Source of the DNA: Molanna angustata
Taxonomy: Eukaryota > Arthropoda > Insecta > Trichoptera > Molannidae
NCBI GenBank assembly: GCA_963576475.1
Contig: OY754967.1
Span: forward strand, 25,804,651 to 25,868,650
Length of the DNA: 64,000 nt
Direction: 5' to 3'
A model generated the notes under the pieces. The model had not been told where the DNA came from. It did no database searches and saw only the letters and a program-made list of their open reading frames with translations. This document shows positions 10,731 through 21,747 of the stretch, piece after piece (position 1 is the stretch's first letter; the number at the start of each line of letters is the position of its first letter). A program made the translations under genes and the position numbers.

Positions 10731-10805
10731 ATATAATTGACAAATAATACTCGTAACTGCAATGCCCCACTAGGCAAATAACTTAATTATCGACGAAGTT
10801 TTTAT

Positions 10806-11674
10806 TTGGTAGAAATCCATTATAAGTTTTTAAAAATAGCCTTTGATAAAGAATTCAAAATCATAGAAACAATTGCTATAAATAATGGCTACACAAAAAA
10901 CACAATTAAAAAACTGTTTGATAACAAATTCAAAAAAAACACACTGAAAGAATTTTACCCCAAACAAAATAACCACAAAGAAAACTATAAATGTATAACT
11001 AATACAGGAAATTTATCACAAAGACTAGGTAAAAATTTGAAAAAATCAGGTATAAATATAACTTACAAAACAAACAAGAACATAAGAATGGTAATAAAAA
11101 ATTCGAAAGATAAAATAGACAAACTAAAGAAGAGCGGTGTGTACAAATTGACTTGCGATGATTGTAACTCAATCTACATCGGACAAAGTGGTAGGAATAT
11201 TGCAGAAAGGTTCAAAGAACATAAAAAATCGTGGCAAAAAAACAAAACAGATTCTCAATTCGCCAAGCACCTCATAGAAAATAATCATACAATCAGTCCA
11301 ACAAATTCACCTATTCCCCTACACTTTGCTAAGAAGGTTTAAGGCTAAATATATTGGAGCAGTTAGAAATTTCCAAGCACTTAAAAAATCCTAACGTCAT
11401 TGTCATAAATGAACATTGTCATAAATGAATTTTTTTTTATGACTTAAAATGTGTACTTTTGTACTTTATTATTTGTATTTTTTATATTTTTTTGTGCCTT
11501 AGATGTTAAGAATTCACGTAGCTGAAATTTATGCTTACTTATTGCCTAGTATTACCTCAGAACAGGCTTTGCCTAGTGAGGTAATAAATTCCATTTATAT
11601 ATTTCATGAACAATATTTTATATTTTATTTTATATTGTATTATGGAAATTAATAAATAAAAAAAAAAAAAAAAA
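10806..11674 (+). mobile_element. Penelope-like element, 3' part with GIY-YIG endonuclease
   Basis: An open frame of about 178 codons (10806-11342) ends in a GIY-YIG-type nuclease: GVYKLTC..C followed by SIYIGQSGRN, then RFKEHKK and FAKHLIENNH. In Penelope-like retroelements this domain follows the reverse transcriptase and a linker; here only linker plus nuclease remain. A frameshift near 11335 moves the true C-terminus (NILEQLEISKHLKNPNVIVI...) to another frame ending at about 11430. The non-coding tail contains an ATTACCTCA/TGAGGTAAT inverted pair (about 11548-11584) and ends in an A-run at 11657-11674. It is inactive. Confidence 0.85.
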
Positions 11675-12441
11675 TGAACATACACAGATCACCGCTCATA
11701 GAGTCATAGATATTATTCCATAAACAAAAATATACCATATTATGTTATTTGATTCTGCCGCAAACTTTTTTAATTGTTTCAGATACATCCATCATACTAC
11801 TCCACCAAGAATACCTACATATCAACAATAGTTTAAGAAATAATCCCTAATATTGTAAACACAATGCATTTCACTGCCCATTAGGGCACAATACCATGTA
11901 CCGTTACACCGAAAAAACCAGCCATTACCATAAATCAATTCATTATATTCAATTTCACTAATTATCTAAATAGGGATTGGTCAAAAAATAAATAGTCTCA
12001 ACCAACCAGAGTAAAGTAAATTTATTTCATTTTGTATTGTATAATATCAATAGTTTTAAATGACCAATCACAAGAACCTGTAAGCTCCTCCTACATAATT
12101 AATCTATAAAAAGAAGTAAAATTTGTCAAAATAGTCATAAGCTAGTTAATGCCCTAACAAGGCGAAATATGCCTATCGCGCAGAATAAAAAAATAATGTA
12201 GAATCAAAAAGTCTTTACTTTTAATTATAGATAAAAAAAATAACTTAAATTATAAATAAAACTTACAATTATAAATAACATTAGAAATATACACACAAAA
12301 ATGCATTTCAAATTAGAAATGATAATTTACAAAAATTGATAATATGATATTTTTGACTCAGTTCATCAATTTTTATTTTCCAAAATTATTTTCCATTCTC
12401 GATATATCTGCGCCTACAGATTGATACAATTTTCGTTAAAT
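11675..12441. other. AT-rich intergenic sequence
   Basis: No gene recognised. Around 12150-12190 the text TGCCCTAACAAGGCG...CGCAGAATAAAAAA may be the tail of an old repeat. The rest is low-complexity. Confidence 0.35.
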
Positions 12442-12654
12442 AACTTGAATCTGGTCGAATATTTTTATTATTGCATATGCGCAAACATTGGATTTTTTTT
12501 TCCCTGTCGGGAGTCAAAGATATTTTTTAACAGATTTTTAATTATCTCAATAGAGACGAAGTTGCCTTGATTTCCCGGTTCTCCTACAATAAATATTCCA
12601 ACTTCGTCTCTATTGAGATAATTAAAAATCTGTTAAAAAAAACTTGAATCTGGT
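12442..12654. mobile_element. Hairpin element flanked by a 14-bp direct repeat
   Basis: A long inverted repeat occupies 12533-12640, with arms of about 32-41 bp (CTCAATAGAGACGAAGTTG and its complement) around a loop of about 34 bases. A 14-bp direct repeat, AACTTGAATCTGGT, lies at 12442-12455 and 12641-12654 on either side. This could be a target-site duplication of a foldback or MITE-like insertion, or an unequal duplication. There is no coding capacity. Confidence 0.65.
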
Positions 12655-12757
12655 TACAGGGTGCGCAGAGCGCAAATTCGTGTCTTTTTGCTTCGTTGAT
12701 ATAGTGAAAATCGCCCCCCTACGAAACAGCTTAAGATATTTGGCGATTACTATATCA
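12655..12757 (+). repeat. Dispersed GCGCAGAGCGCAAATT repeat (copy 2)
   Basis: It matches the 436-580 block: GTGCGCAGAGCGCAAATTCG, TGTCTTTTTGCTTCGTT, a CCCCCC run, and AAGATATTTGGCG. It directly follows the hairpin element. Confidence 0.6.
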
Positions 12758-14090
12758 TAATATTAGATTATATTATGTACTGTAACTACTCACGGCACGC
12801 TCTTAATACGATATTATCACGTCTCAATCTTAAAAATGTATAAATCAGAACTCGATCATAATCTAATCTTAATCTTCATACATTCTAGCACAAAAATTAA
12901 TTGATATCAAGGTTTTCTTATGAAATTGTCATTCATTTTTGTATAAATCAATATAATTAAACAATCAATCTTCGTCTACAATATTTTCAGTCTGTATCTA
13001 ATCTCAACCATTTCCTGCTGTAATAATACCTAATCTGTTTTTTTTAATCAATCAAACATTCTAAGTAATTGAATGTTTGTCAATAAACATTCGCTTGACA
13101 TAGCTCAAGTCGCTCTACTGGAAATGCAGTAAATCCATGAAATTGGTTTATCACAGAATATAATGTATTATTTTCCTCCCGGAAACGAATGTAATTTAGA
13201 CAGGTAATTCAATTTTAAACATACATATGTGCTAAAATTAGGTTAAATACTTTTGGACGAGAAATAACTTACATATTATATAGGTATTCATGTCAAAATG
13301 TTATTATTTTTAAGTACCTATACTTTATTGAAGTTACTATACGGAAAATTTTACTGTAGATCTAATAACACATACGATTAAGTTTTTTTATAAATTTTAA
13401 TACCTACTGACGCATTTTTCAATTAATAATTTTGAAGCCTTGTCCTTGCCAAAAATGATACCATTTTCATGCAAATTAGCCTGTTTCACTTAAATGGTTT
13501 ATAGGAAGAGAATATGTCTTACAACAAAGCTATTCATTTTTTTAATTTAATTATAATAGGATATTTTTATTGTCGACCGCCATAGCATAGTGGTGAATGC
13601 TAGAATCATAAATTCCATTACATTATAATATTCGATTTACAGCTGAGAACAAATTTATATTTCATTATTTTTCTCGAGAACGTAGTAAATCGAAAGATTT
13701 CATTACAACAATTAATTTGGAATATGCACAGGACGCAACACGAGTTTTACGCGTAATTCGTATTTGCGATAATTTTATACTATAGTTTTTTTTAAGTATA
13801 GATTGGTTGGTGTCAGAGCTCTTAATATGAATAAGTATAATATCTGGTATATAAAAGGAAAATTATGTAATAGAAATATAATATTATGTAATATTTTGTT
13901 ATTGATATAAGGAAAAAGTGTATTATTATATAAATAAATGAAATATATTAATTAAAAAGGTTTCAGGCATTTGGATGTCACTATTGATTACAGCAATAAA
14001 GTAAACTCAGGTTTAAATCCTACCTTGACAATATGTTTTTTTCTAGCACAAGCTTAGTATGTTTATTGCAGAGAAGGTAATGTACAGTTG
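12758..14090. other. AT-rich intergenic sequence
   Basis: No gene recognised. A faint tRNA-head-like segment at 13575-13605 (CGACCGCCATAGCATAGTGG) is not followed by a B box and is not called. Confidence 0.35.
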
Positions 14091-14091
14091 T

Positions 14092-14290
14092 TGTAAGCCG
14101 TTTTGCTTCTGTACGGGCGTCTTGGGTTTGATCCCCTGAAGAGGAGAAATTTATTCACATTCGTTTCTCATGCAAATATTTCTTCTCTAGGCTGGAAGCA
14201 CTGGTTAATAGTTGGAAGTGATTGCCATACTGCAATAAACTCGTCACTTGCCCTTGGTGCAAGGTAGTGTTTATTTTAATTATTATTACC
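14092..14290 (+). mobile_element. SINE family 2, copy 1
   Basis: A tRNA-derived-looking head with a B-box-like GGTTTGATCCC near 14125, then TTTATTCACATTCG, GGCTGGAAGCACTGGTTA, GAAGTGATTGCCATACTGCA, ACTCGTCACTTGC and GGTGCAAGG, ending in TTATTATTA. A second copy with the better B box GGTTCGATCCC is at 58508-58712. SINEs of this kind use an internal RNA polymerase III promoter; the A box here is not clear. Confidence 0.7.
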
Positions 14291-14331
14291 TACATGGACC
14301 AGTTCCAAAGACAGTTTATGATGTTACTTAA

Positions 14332-14357
14332 ATAAATAAACGAATAAATAAATAAAT

Positions 14358-14399
<42 letters not shown>

Positions 14400-14516
14400 A
14401 AAAAATAAAAAATAAATAAATAAATAAATAAATAAATACATAAATAAATAAATAAATAAATAAATACATAAATAAATAAATTAATAAATTAACTAATTAA
14501 TTAATTAATAAATCAA

Positions 14517-14547
<31 letters not shown>

Positions 14548-14635
14548 ATTAATAAATTAATTAATTAATAAATAAATAAATTAATTAATTAATTAATAAA
14601 TTAATTAATTAATTAATAAACAAATAAATACTAAT
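14332..14635. repeat. (TAAA)n microsatellite with TTAA variants
   Basis: About 300 bases of AAAT repeats that decay toward the right into TTAATTAATTAA units. Confidence 0.95.
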
Positions 14636-14867
14636 TTATTTGTTGCATACATATAAAAATAACAACAATTATATAATCTTTTGCACTATTTTACAAGAAA
14701 TAGGCTGTATACCCGTCGAGACCCACAGTGCAACTGGTTTTCAGAAATGCCTTGGAAGATCACAAAATATATATTTAGATACATATATAATATATAGGTA
14801 ATGGTACAAAAATAAAAAAAAACCAATTGAGTTCTGGATGGACTTGATTTGAGAAACTTCTTTTTAT

Positions 14868-15000
14868 TCTTCTTCTTCATGGACTCGCCGAATGATCCGC
14901 CTCCATGTAAGACCAGTTTGGGCAAATCGACGGGTTTTAGTGATTGACGATCCATTAGAGGACTTTACAAGGTCGCTTCATCGGATCTTCTACCCTACAC
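14868..15000 (-). pseudogene. LINE 3'-end remnant (FADDTTL family)
   Basis: One minus-strand frame reads SDLVKSSNGSSITKTRRFAQ then GLTWRRIIRRV and a GAAGAAGAA tail. It aligns by eye with the last part of the family at 9837 (SDLVKSTMGSSVTGALRSAQ...). Only about 40 codons are present. Confidence 0.6.
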
Positions 15001-15555
15001 GCTTTCATTACGACGAGCTTATAAAGGTTATCAGGGGCCCTTAAAGCAATAATCTCCAACATACTGATTTGAGAAATTACACATGATTTTTTGTAGTATT
15101 ATTATGAGGTTCTTCTCCTTTTTTCTTTGTGGCTACGCATCAATTTATTTGCAAGTCAAGGCGTGAGAATTGTAAATATTATGTTTATACCTATTAACCT
15201 TACTCAACATATTATTGCCCAACATCTATAAAAGGTAATAGGTATAATTATCTCTGTCCACATAAATAGTTTTAGTGTGAAAAAAACTGTTTTCCATAAA
15301 CATAACTTATTTATTTATTTATATATCTTCATATACGGCAAATGCACAAAGGCTGGTTTATTTCTATAAAGAAATTTCTTCCATCCAACCCAAAGTCTCT
15401 AAAAATATTAAAACACTGATTATAGTAATGAGGAAAAGAAGAGAAGGATATATAACGAATATTCAGGAACTATTTCACAATTTGATTTGACAAAGTATTT
15501 TTTGTTTACCTGTGTGTATTGACATAATAATAATTAAATATATTTATTTATTTAC
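15001..15555. other. AT-rich intergenic sequence
   Basis: No gene recognised. 15302-15345 has a TTTATTTATTTATATATCTT tract and CATATACGG, similar to 8010-8040. Confidence 0.35.
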
Positions 15556-15645
15556 TTTATGTACATTATTAAGTATACAATGGCGGATTTATTGCCATTA
15601 GGCAATTTCTTCCAGGCAACCGAAGCAACGTGTTTTCTTATCAAA
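15556..15645 (+). repeat. Dispersed repeat with GGCGGATTTATTGCC core
   Basis: ATGGCGGATTTATTGCCATT and AGGCAATTTCTTCCAGGCAA. A reversed copy is at 55700-55765 (GGTAGAAATTGCCTAAGGGC, then AATAAGTCCGCCTTG), and a partial one is near 54410. This kind of sequence is found interspersed in insect genomes, I think as the end of a LINE or SINE; the family is not assigned. Confidence 0.55.
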
Positions 15646-15865
15646 TTCATAGCAAAAAAAACAAACAGAAAGATAAACACATTTATAAATTTACGTACAT
15701 TTTAATATGTACCTAAATACAAACGAATCATCTTTTTAATGATATTTTTTCAAATGAATAAGTCCCTATTAATGGAACAATGTTCAATTTAATCTCTCGT
15801 GAGAAACCCTTTCTGACATACGATAAATTTAGTGCAATAAATATTGTTGTTATTGTATATATGCG

Positions 15866-16445
15866 ACACCGATGGTTGTGAAGCATAAGTGAAAAGATGC
15901 ATCACTATGGCAAAGGGAAAACTGGGAAAGCTCACAAGAGTGTGGAAGGACAGGACCATCACAAAAAACACGAAGGCTAGACTCATCAGGGCTCTGATAT
16001 TCTCGATGTTCCTGTATGGTGTGGAAACATAAACATTTAAGGAGTCAGAGCGAAAGAGGATCGATGCTTTCGAAATGTGGTGCTGTAGGCGTATGTTGCG
16101 CAACCCATGGAAAGCGAGAAGAACGAATGTGTCAATTATAGACGAGCTGAAGATCGAGAGGATCGTCTGTCGACAATATGTTACAGACGTATCCTTAAAT
16201 TCTTTGGACACATTGCCAGAAGGGAACCAGACTGCCTCGAGAAGCTTGTTGTGATGGACAGCGTGGAAGGACGGAGATCTCGTGGTCGCTTAACGACCAG
16301 ATGGAGCGATTTGTTTAAGTCCACAATGGGGTCTTCGGTGACTGGTGCTCTGCGTTCAGCCCAAAACAGATTGTCATAAAGGCGGGCAGTGCGTGTGGCG
16401 ACGGACTACAGTCGCTATCCTCAGTCATGAGGAAAAGGACGAATA
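15866..16445 (+). pseudogene. LINE ORF2 C-terminus (second FADDTTL-family copy)
   Basis: Same family as 9837-10730 but shorter and more broken. Segments include GKLTRVWKDRTITKNTKARL, IRALIFSMFLYGVET with a stop where W should be, AFEMWCCRRMLRNPW, RLSTICYRRILKFFGHIARR, KLVVMDSVEGRRSRGR and TRWSDLFKSTMGSSVTGAL. Unlike the first copy, the 3' end keeps the GALRSAQNRL segment. No reverse-transcriptase active site remains. Confidence 0.85.
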
Positions 16446-16874
16446 TATTGTATTTTTATTAGATTGATTTTTAATTATTGTAATATATTGGTAGTTAATT
16501 CAATAGATTCGATATAAATCATTATCTCACATTAATCAAGAGAATTAATAAAAATGTTAACATGGATAAAAAGAATGTTCAATTTCGGCATAATAACCGG
16601 TTAGCGCTACGCAATTTGTTTATTAACTGAGTTTTATGTATGCGAATTGCAAAAAAACATGGGTTCGAAAAGCTTTAAGTTGACGTCACTAGTGCAAAAA
16701 ACACATTTCTGACCCTCACATTCGAGACAAGGTTAAATTTAAGTAGGTTGTAACTGTTTTTAAGCTATTTTTTATAATATTATTTAAGTTTTATATTTTA
16801 TGTTTTGAGAAAAGAGGTGACATTAAATATGCATTATTATATCAGAACCCTTGTAACGATCATGAATAAATCTT

Positions 16875-16990
16875 AAAATGGTGTTGCACAAATCAGTACC
16901 TATTTCTTTGTTATAATTATTATAAAATGGTGTTGCAATAATTAGTACCTATATCTTTATTAAAATTATTATAAAATGGTGTTGCATTAG
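16875..16990. repeat. 49-bp tandem repeat, about 2.3 copies
   Basis: AAAATGGTGTTGCA starts at 16875, 16924 and 16973, with TAGTACCTATATCTTTATT between. It lies directly upstream of a LINE tail. Confidence 0.85.
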
Positions 16991-17325
16991 ATCGATGTAT
17001 GACAGGGTCGGAAATGAGGACATAAGGAAAGAATGTAAGATAAAGAAAGATGTTATTAATAGAATGAAAGTGAACACATTGAGATGGTTTGGCCACATGG
17101 GGAGAATGAATGAGGAACGCCTGACGAAGAAAATATACATTTCGGACATGAATGGAATGAGAGGTCGTGGGCGCCCAGGGAAAGGATGGCACGTCCATGT
17201 GAACGTATTTTGAAAGACAGAAATGTTAGAAGCGTGAACAACAGACGAACATGTATAAGACGATGGATGAATGTTGACGAGGCGATGAATGTATGTCAAG
17301 TTAGAAGTAAGTAAAAGTATCAGTA
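16991..17325 (+). pseudogene. LINE 3' end (GHMGRMNEERL family), copy 1
   Basis: Segments: DRVGNEDIRKECKIKKDVIN, RMKVNTLRWFGHMGRMNEER, LTKKIYISDMNGMRGRGRPG, then a frameshift near 17205, followed by RTCIRR-like and VDEAMNVC segments in another frame. The closely related copy at 45509-45835, reversed, is unbroken across this region. This is the post-palm C-terminal region of a non-LTR retrotransposon; the catalytic part is absent. Confidence 0.8.
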
Positions 17326-18040
17326 GGTACCTATATCTTAATTATAATTTAAGGAACAGGACAACATCCACTAACTAATTGTACAAGGCTGCAAAGCCAA
17401 GAAATATTTTGAAAACATCACAATAGATCAAAAGAGAGGTAAATTTTGATAGAAAGTTTAAAGAAATTTATTTTTTCAAACAGTTATTTGCAAGTATTTT
17501 GGAAATTCTTGATAGAACTCCATATTTATAATATAATAGTTAAAGAATCTGTTTTTATCCGTGCCATGTCAGGTCCCCTCTAACTATTAGGCTTCTCTGT
17601 TTTGAGCTAACCAGAACCGCTCCTCCACTTTACATAGTTCTATTAAATTTTACTATAACGTTATTAAATAAACACAACAAAACCATGTTATATATAATTT
17701 TATCGTGTTATATTTTTTGCTTCAAAATTTTGTACGTAACAGGATAAAAATAAAATAAAAATATTTATTGATCTACAACCTTTTCAAAAATAAACAAAAG
17801 GATAAACATAATGAACATTGATATTGACGTCATCAAGAATGTCAATATGTAGACTGAATTTAGATCGTCACTGTTTATTTTGACATAGTTATTAAGTCCA
17901 TATCTGTAAATATACCTATTTATTTTTATTATTTTCACAAAATTGACATACCTACGTCATTTTGTCCTGGACTAAAGAAATAATGTCAACGGCATAAAAT
18001 ACAATTTTTAGTTCATTAATATCCTATCTCAAATATCTAG
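17326..18040. other. AT-rich intergenic sequence
   Basis: No gene recognised. ATTCTTGATAGAACTCCATA at about 17506-17525 is the complement of a motif that also occurs beside the inverted repeats at 30695 and 54832. Confidence 0.35.
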
Positions 18041-18043
18041 AAC

Positions 18044-18207
18044 GCGTTCGGCATACGGGGTACGTCGTATACAAGCACATAACGACGTAACTTATAATGT
18101 GCACTCTCTACAAGAAATTGAGAAATTGATGTAAAAAAATGCGCTTACAAATATCTTGAAATCATGACCCTGTACTATTCCATAGAATTTGAGAGTTAAA
18201 ATAAAAG
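18044..18207 (+). repeat. Right-end copy of the satellite-bearing element
   Basis: It aligns with 38832-38995: ACGGGGTACGTCGTATACAA, ATAACGACGTAACTTATAAT, GTGCACTCTCTACA, TTGAGAAATTGATGTAAAAA, then ATCATGACCCTGTACTATTC. It is the same terminal block as the one that closes the 313-bp satellite insert, but without satellite units. Confidence 0.7.
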
Positions 18208-18530
18208 TAACATAGATGCGAATAGAACTAATTTTAACTACTTTTTTGCTTGAGGCAAGGTACCTTGCAAATTTGTGTAAATGTATGGTATTTTCAAGTT
18301 TTCATTTATGAGCGTTGAGTACGTTAAAGTAGAAATCCAAACAACGGACCCGATTTATAATATTATTTACCTACTTTGTAGAGTTGTACCCACCTACTTT
18401 GATTATTTTGCTATAAAAATATGACAAAAATTGTCATAACACGTTCAATGCAATCGTGAATTTACAATTGAAAATCTGTCTGGCCACAACTGTGTTTCTT
18501 GAGCTTCACATTTTAAGAGATAAGAATGTG

Positions 18531-18665
18531 AAGTGGCTCAGTTGGTTGGATATCTGACTACCAAGCAAAAGGTCCAGGGTTCGATTCACTGTGGAGACAC
18601 AGTTTTTATTTGTGTTTTCAATCTGGATCTGTGAGACGATTAATATCTGTGAGACGATCCCCAGC
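18531..18665 (+). mobile_element. SINE family 3, copy 1 (head)
   Basis: A tRNA-like head: GGCTCAGTTGGTTGGATATC (A-box region) and GGTTCGATTCACTGTGGAGA (B-box region), then CACAGTTTTTATTTGTGTTT and TCTGGATCTGTGAGACGATT. The body ends early. Confidence 0.75.
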
Positions 18666-18738
18666 TCTGGAAAAAAATCGTCTTTCTTACATAATTTTTG
18701 ATTCTCTGTGAGGTTCGACTGTTTGTCAGTACGTCGTC

Positions 18739-19064
18739 GGCCTTCATGGCTCAGTTGGTTGGGTATCTGACTGCTGATCCAAAAGCGTCGGGTTCGATTC
18801 CCGGTGGGGACACAGTTTATAATTGTGTTTTCAGTCTGGATCTGTGAGACGATTAATATCGTAAGTCTCCAGAATGTGGCAACTTGCAACAACACTTGCA
18901 AGTATGTAATAATTTATCTGTATTTATGTGTGTGGGTTCGATTCCCGGTGGAGACACAGTTTTTAATTGTGATTAATATCTTAATCTCCCGAATGTGGCA
19001 TCTTGTTATTGGGTGCGTGTTAAATTAATATTTGACATAGTATCTGTTAGTTGCCCGAGAAGCA
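18739..19064 (+). mobile_element. SINE family 3, copy 2 (full length, with internal duplicate B box)
   Basis: The head has GGCTCAGTTGGTTGGGTATC and GGGTTCGATTCCCGGTGGGG. The body runs GTGTTTTCAGTCTGGATCTG, GAATGTGGCAACTTG, and a second GGGTTCGATTCCCGGTGGAG at about 18931. The tail reads TTGGGTGCGTGTTAAATTAA, TTTGACATAGTATCTGTTAG and TTGCCCGAGAAG. Reversed copies are at 23827-24034 and 47931-48108. The head is tRNA-derived, but it is not a functional tRNA: the acceptor ends do not pair. Confidence 0.82.
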
Positions 19065-19379
19065 ATACAGAAAATATACTTGTTGAACTTTAATTTAATG
19101 AACTACGTCTCCCTACTTGGCTAGTTAATTTCTCGGTAGCACACTAAGCGACACGCAGAATAAGTAGTGCGCTCTCCGAGTATTACACATGTAGGTACGA
19201 TTGTAGGATACAATATACAAATATGTACCAATGTCCGGTGATTAGAGCCAATCTTGGTACATTGCAAAATTCTTTGCAAGTCTCTTGCGTGAGATTATAG
19301 CGAATTGTCAATTTACTGCTATATAGGTATGAATGTTGGCCGTATTACCGTGTATATATCTACATATAAACTAGTGCAA

Positions 19380-19520
19380 GTCATGCGACCTGTATGAGCC
19401 AATCGGAGGCATTCTTTATGGGGTGACGCTCTACGACTGCGCATTTGATTGGTCGAAATTTTCCCGCGCAAACAGACGAGACGTCTCGGTACCGTTTATT
19501 TCTCTCGCCATTGTGGTTAA
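19380..19520 (+). promoter_or_regulatory. GC-rich promoter-like patch
   Basis: A local GC-rich island in AT-rich DNA. It holds two CCAAT-type boxes (GAGCCAATCGG at about 19398 and, reversed, TTGATTGGTCG at about 19447), an E2F-like TTTTCCCGCGC at about 19460-19470, and downstream TCTCGCCATTGTGG followed by TTAG/GTACGT, which looks like a splice donor. This could be the promoter and a non-coding first exon of a host gene. No coding exon was found nearby, so this is only a suggestion. Confidence 0.25.
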
Positions 19521-20009
19521 GTTAGGTACGTACAATGGTAGATGTTCAATTTAGATTCAGCGCAACGTTTAAATTTAAATGAAAGATTACTTTCGAGAAG
19601 AGAAAATGTGTAAAATTATTCTACATCAATAGGCATTGAACTTCAAATTAAAAGCCTAAGTTTCAAACTTAAACAAAACATGAATATAAGTACCTACATA
19701 AATTGCAATATAAATCTACGTTCAGGTTAAAAAAAGGAGAAATAAACCTAAGTAGGCACTAAAAAAAATAACTCCAATGGAATAAGATTTTTTTCATAAT
19801 TTGCAAACAAACATCTTTGAAAAAAAGTTTTTTTTTATGAGGATATAGAATGTTTCTTTATACCTGGACGAAAAATATTTGTAATCTTGGAAATAAAAGC
19901 ATAATTTTTCATGCGAGAATTTTTACTTTGAACTGGAAACTTTTTTCGGTCGGTTCAGTCTACGTATTTTTTCAAGAAAAATGTTTCATTTTTCGATAAA
20001 ATATTGTTT
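19521..20009. other. Intergenic sequence
   Basis: AT-rich; no gene or repeat family recognised. Confidence 0.35.
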
Positions 20010-20125
20010 CATTCATTCATGCATACCATCACGGCATATCCCACAATGTGGGCTTACGGGACACTCGAAAACAATGATTTGAAAGAATGGTAGCACTATT
20101 CTAAGCCGGTGCCTCACAGCATCAA
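20010..20125 (+). repeat. Dispersed repeat D, internally deleted copy
   Basis: It carries TTCATTCATTCATGCATACC, ATCACGGCATATCCCACAAT and then jumps to GCACTATTCTAAGCCGGTGC and CTCACAGCATC, so the two ends are present and the middle is shortened relative to 31465-31735. Confidence 0.6.
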
Positions 20126-20383
20126 ATATTGTTAAATAAACAAAATATTATACGCCGTTGGGATATTACTGAATTAAAGATTTGAAAGCAAAGCACACGT
20201 CAATTCTTCGAAGCAATATTCTGAAATCATACTTTTTAGAAATAAACTTTAACATCCGCATAGCATTTTGAGGAAAATTATACAAAAGTAAACAACATTT
20301 TTCTCAAGTACCTACCTACTTTGTTTACAGACATACACATATCGTCCCCCCTCTCCTGACTAACAGTCGTATCTGCAATCAAT

Positions 20384-20765
20384 GAGTTTAACTGTCTATA
20401 TTTCCAATTTTTTTAAAAAATATCAAAAAAAGCCGAAACACCCCAACTAGATAATTTAATTTTCTATAAAAAATATTTACATTGTACCTATTAGCACAAC
20501 AATTTTTTAAAAATTGAATTTAGTGACGACATTGCTTCATACAATTTGTGTGGCAGTCGCCTACACACAATATCTAAGAAAAGTTAATAGTTTGATACTA
20601 ATCTCCAAACAAACATACACACAATCATGCTGTTTTCATATAGAAAACCAAATATCTTAAAATATTAAATAATTTGTATTTATGGGTTTATAGTTTGGTA
20701 CTTATTCTTCAACTATACATACTATCGCTATCGACAGTTGGATCTCATGTGTTACATGCAACTAG
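20384..20765 (+). mobile_element. Helitron-like element, 3' part (copy iii)
   Basis: A 5'-truncated copy of the element at 6445-7532, aligned from AGTTTAACTGTCTATATTTC, through CCGAAACACCCCAACTAGAT and TTAGTGACGACATTGCTTCA, to the terminal TATCGACAGTTGGATCTCAT, the CATGTGTTACATG hairpin and CAACTAG followed by T. It shows the uninterrupted sequence at the site where copy ii carries the satellite insert. Confidence 0.82.
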
Positions 20766-21745
20766 TACCTATATTATAATAAAAATCTATGGTTTTACAT
20801 TACGTGGCAGTTATCCGTAGGTATTATACATATATAGTCTTTGCTGGCAGTATGAAAATAAACAATCTATGGGTTGACGTGAAATATATACTTTTTTAAT
20901 TTAATGTATTTGTAACGCATTATAAGTATGTATAAATTATAGCTTTCTGTACTCCTCTCTAAGAATTATAAGACTCTTCCATATATACTTTAACATTGCC
21001 AAATCTCAAACTCCTTTACGAAGTACCTACATAATAATTCAATTCCGTGCGCGCTAAGGGGCCCGAAGTTTTCTCTTCATGTATTAATATATAGATCATT
21101 TGATCGGTGTATTCCAATCAAAGCTAGATAAATGTGTTTTTTAAATTGTATTTTGATCATTCAAATAAATTACAATTTACAATATACAAGTCGGAATATT
21201 GATGAAATCTTGACTTGGTTATATTATAAGTATTATGATAATTCATTGCAATCAAAATATTGATACGGCGTACGTGATGCTTTTAGATTAATTTATTTGA
21301 ATTAGCAAAAAAATATATTTGGTTAGTAAAAAATATATTTTGAACGTTGTCCTCATTAACAGTCGTCAATTAATTAAATAATTTTCAAGTAATAATCATT
21401 ATCATTAATTTCAACAACAAGTTTTATAACCTTTATCATTTTGCCCATATTAATAACTATAAGGATACATAATGGTACCTTTTAAGTATATACAAATACA
21501 TATATAAAAACAATATTTGTTGTGTTTATTGTACAGAGAGCATTAGCTGCAATGTTTCTTGTATTTTTTATTATGAATTATCGACGAATTTTCATAGCAA
21601 ATTAACGTAAGGTTTGATAAATAACTACATTTTAATTAAATAAACGGAAGTTTGCACTATTTTAACAAGTATTTACACTTGAATTATAATTAGAATTTAG
21701 ATTATAATTAATTTTAATTATAATTAAAATTAATTCATTTATTAT
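20766..21745. other. AT-rich intergenic sequence
   Basis: No gene recognised in this stretch. Confidence 0.35.
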
Positions 21746-21747
21746 CT

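Noticed and set aside
13575..13605. tRNA-head-like CGACCGCCATAGCATAGTGG
   Set aside because: No B box or SINE body follows.
18739..18815. Possible tRNA gene at the head of SINE family 3
   Set aside because: The acceptor ends do not pair and the same head recurs with a common body at three other places.
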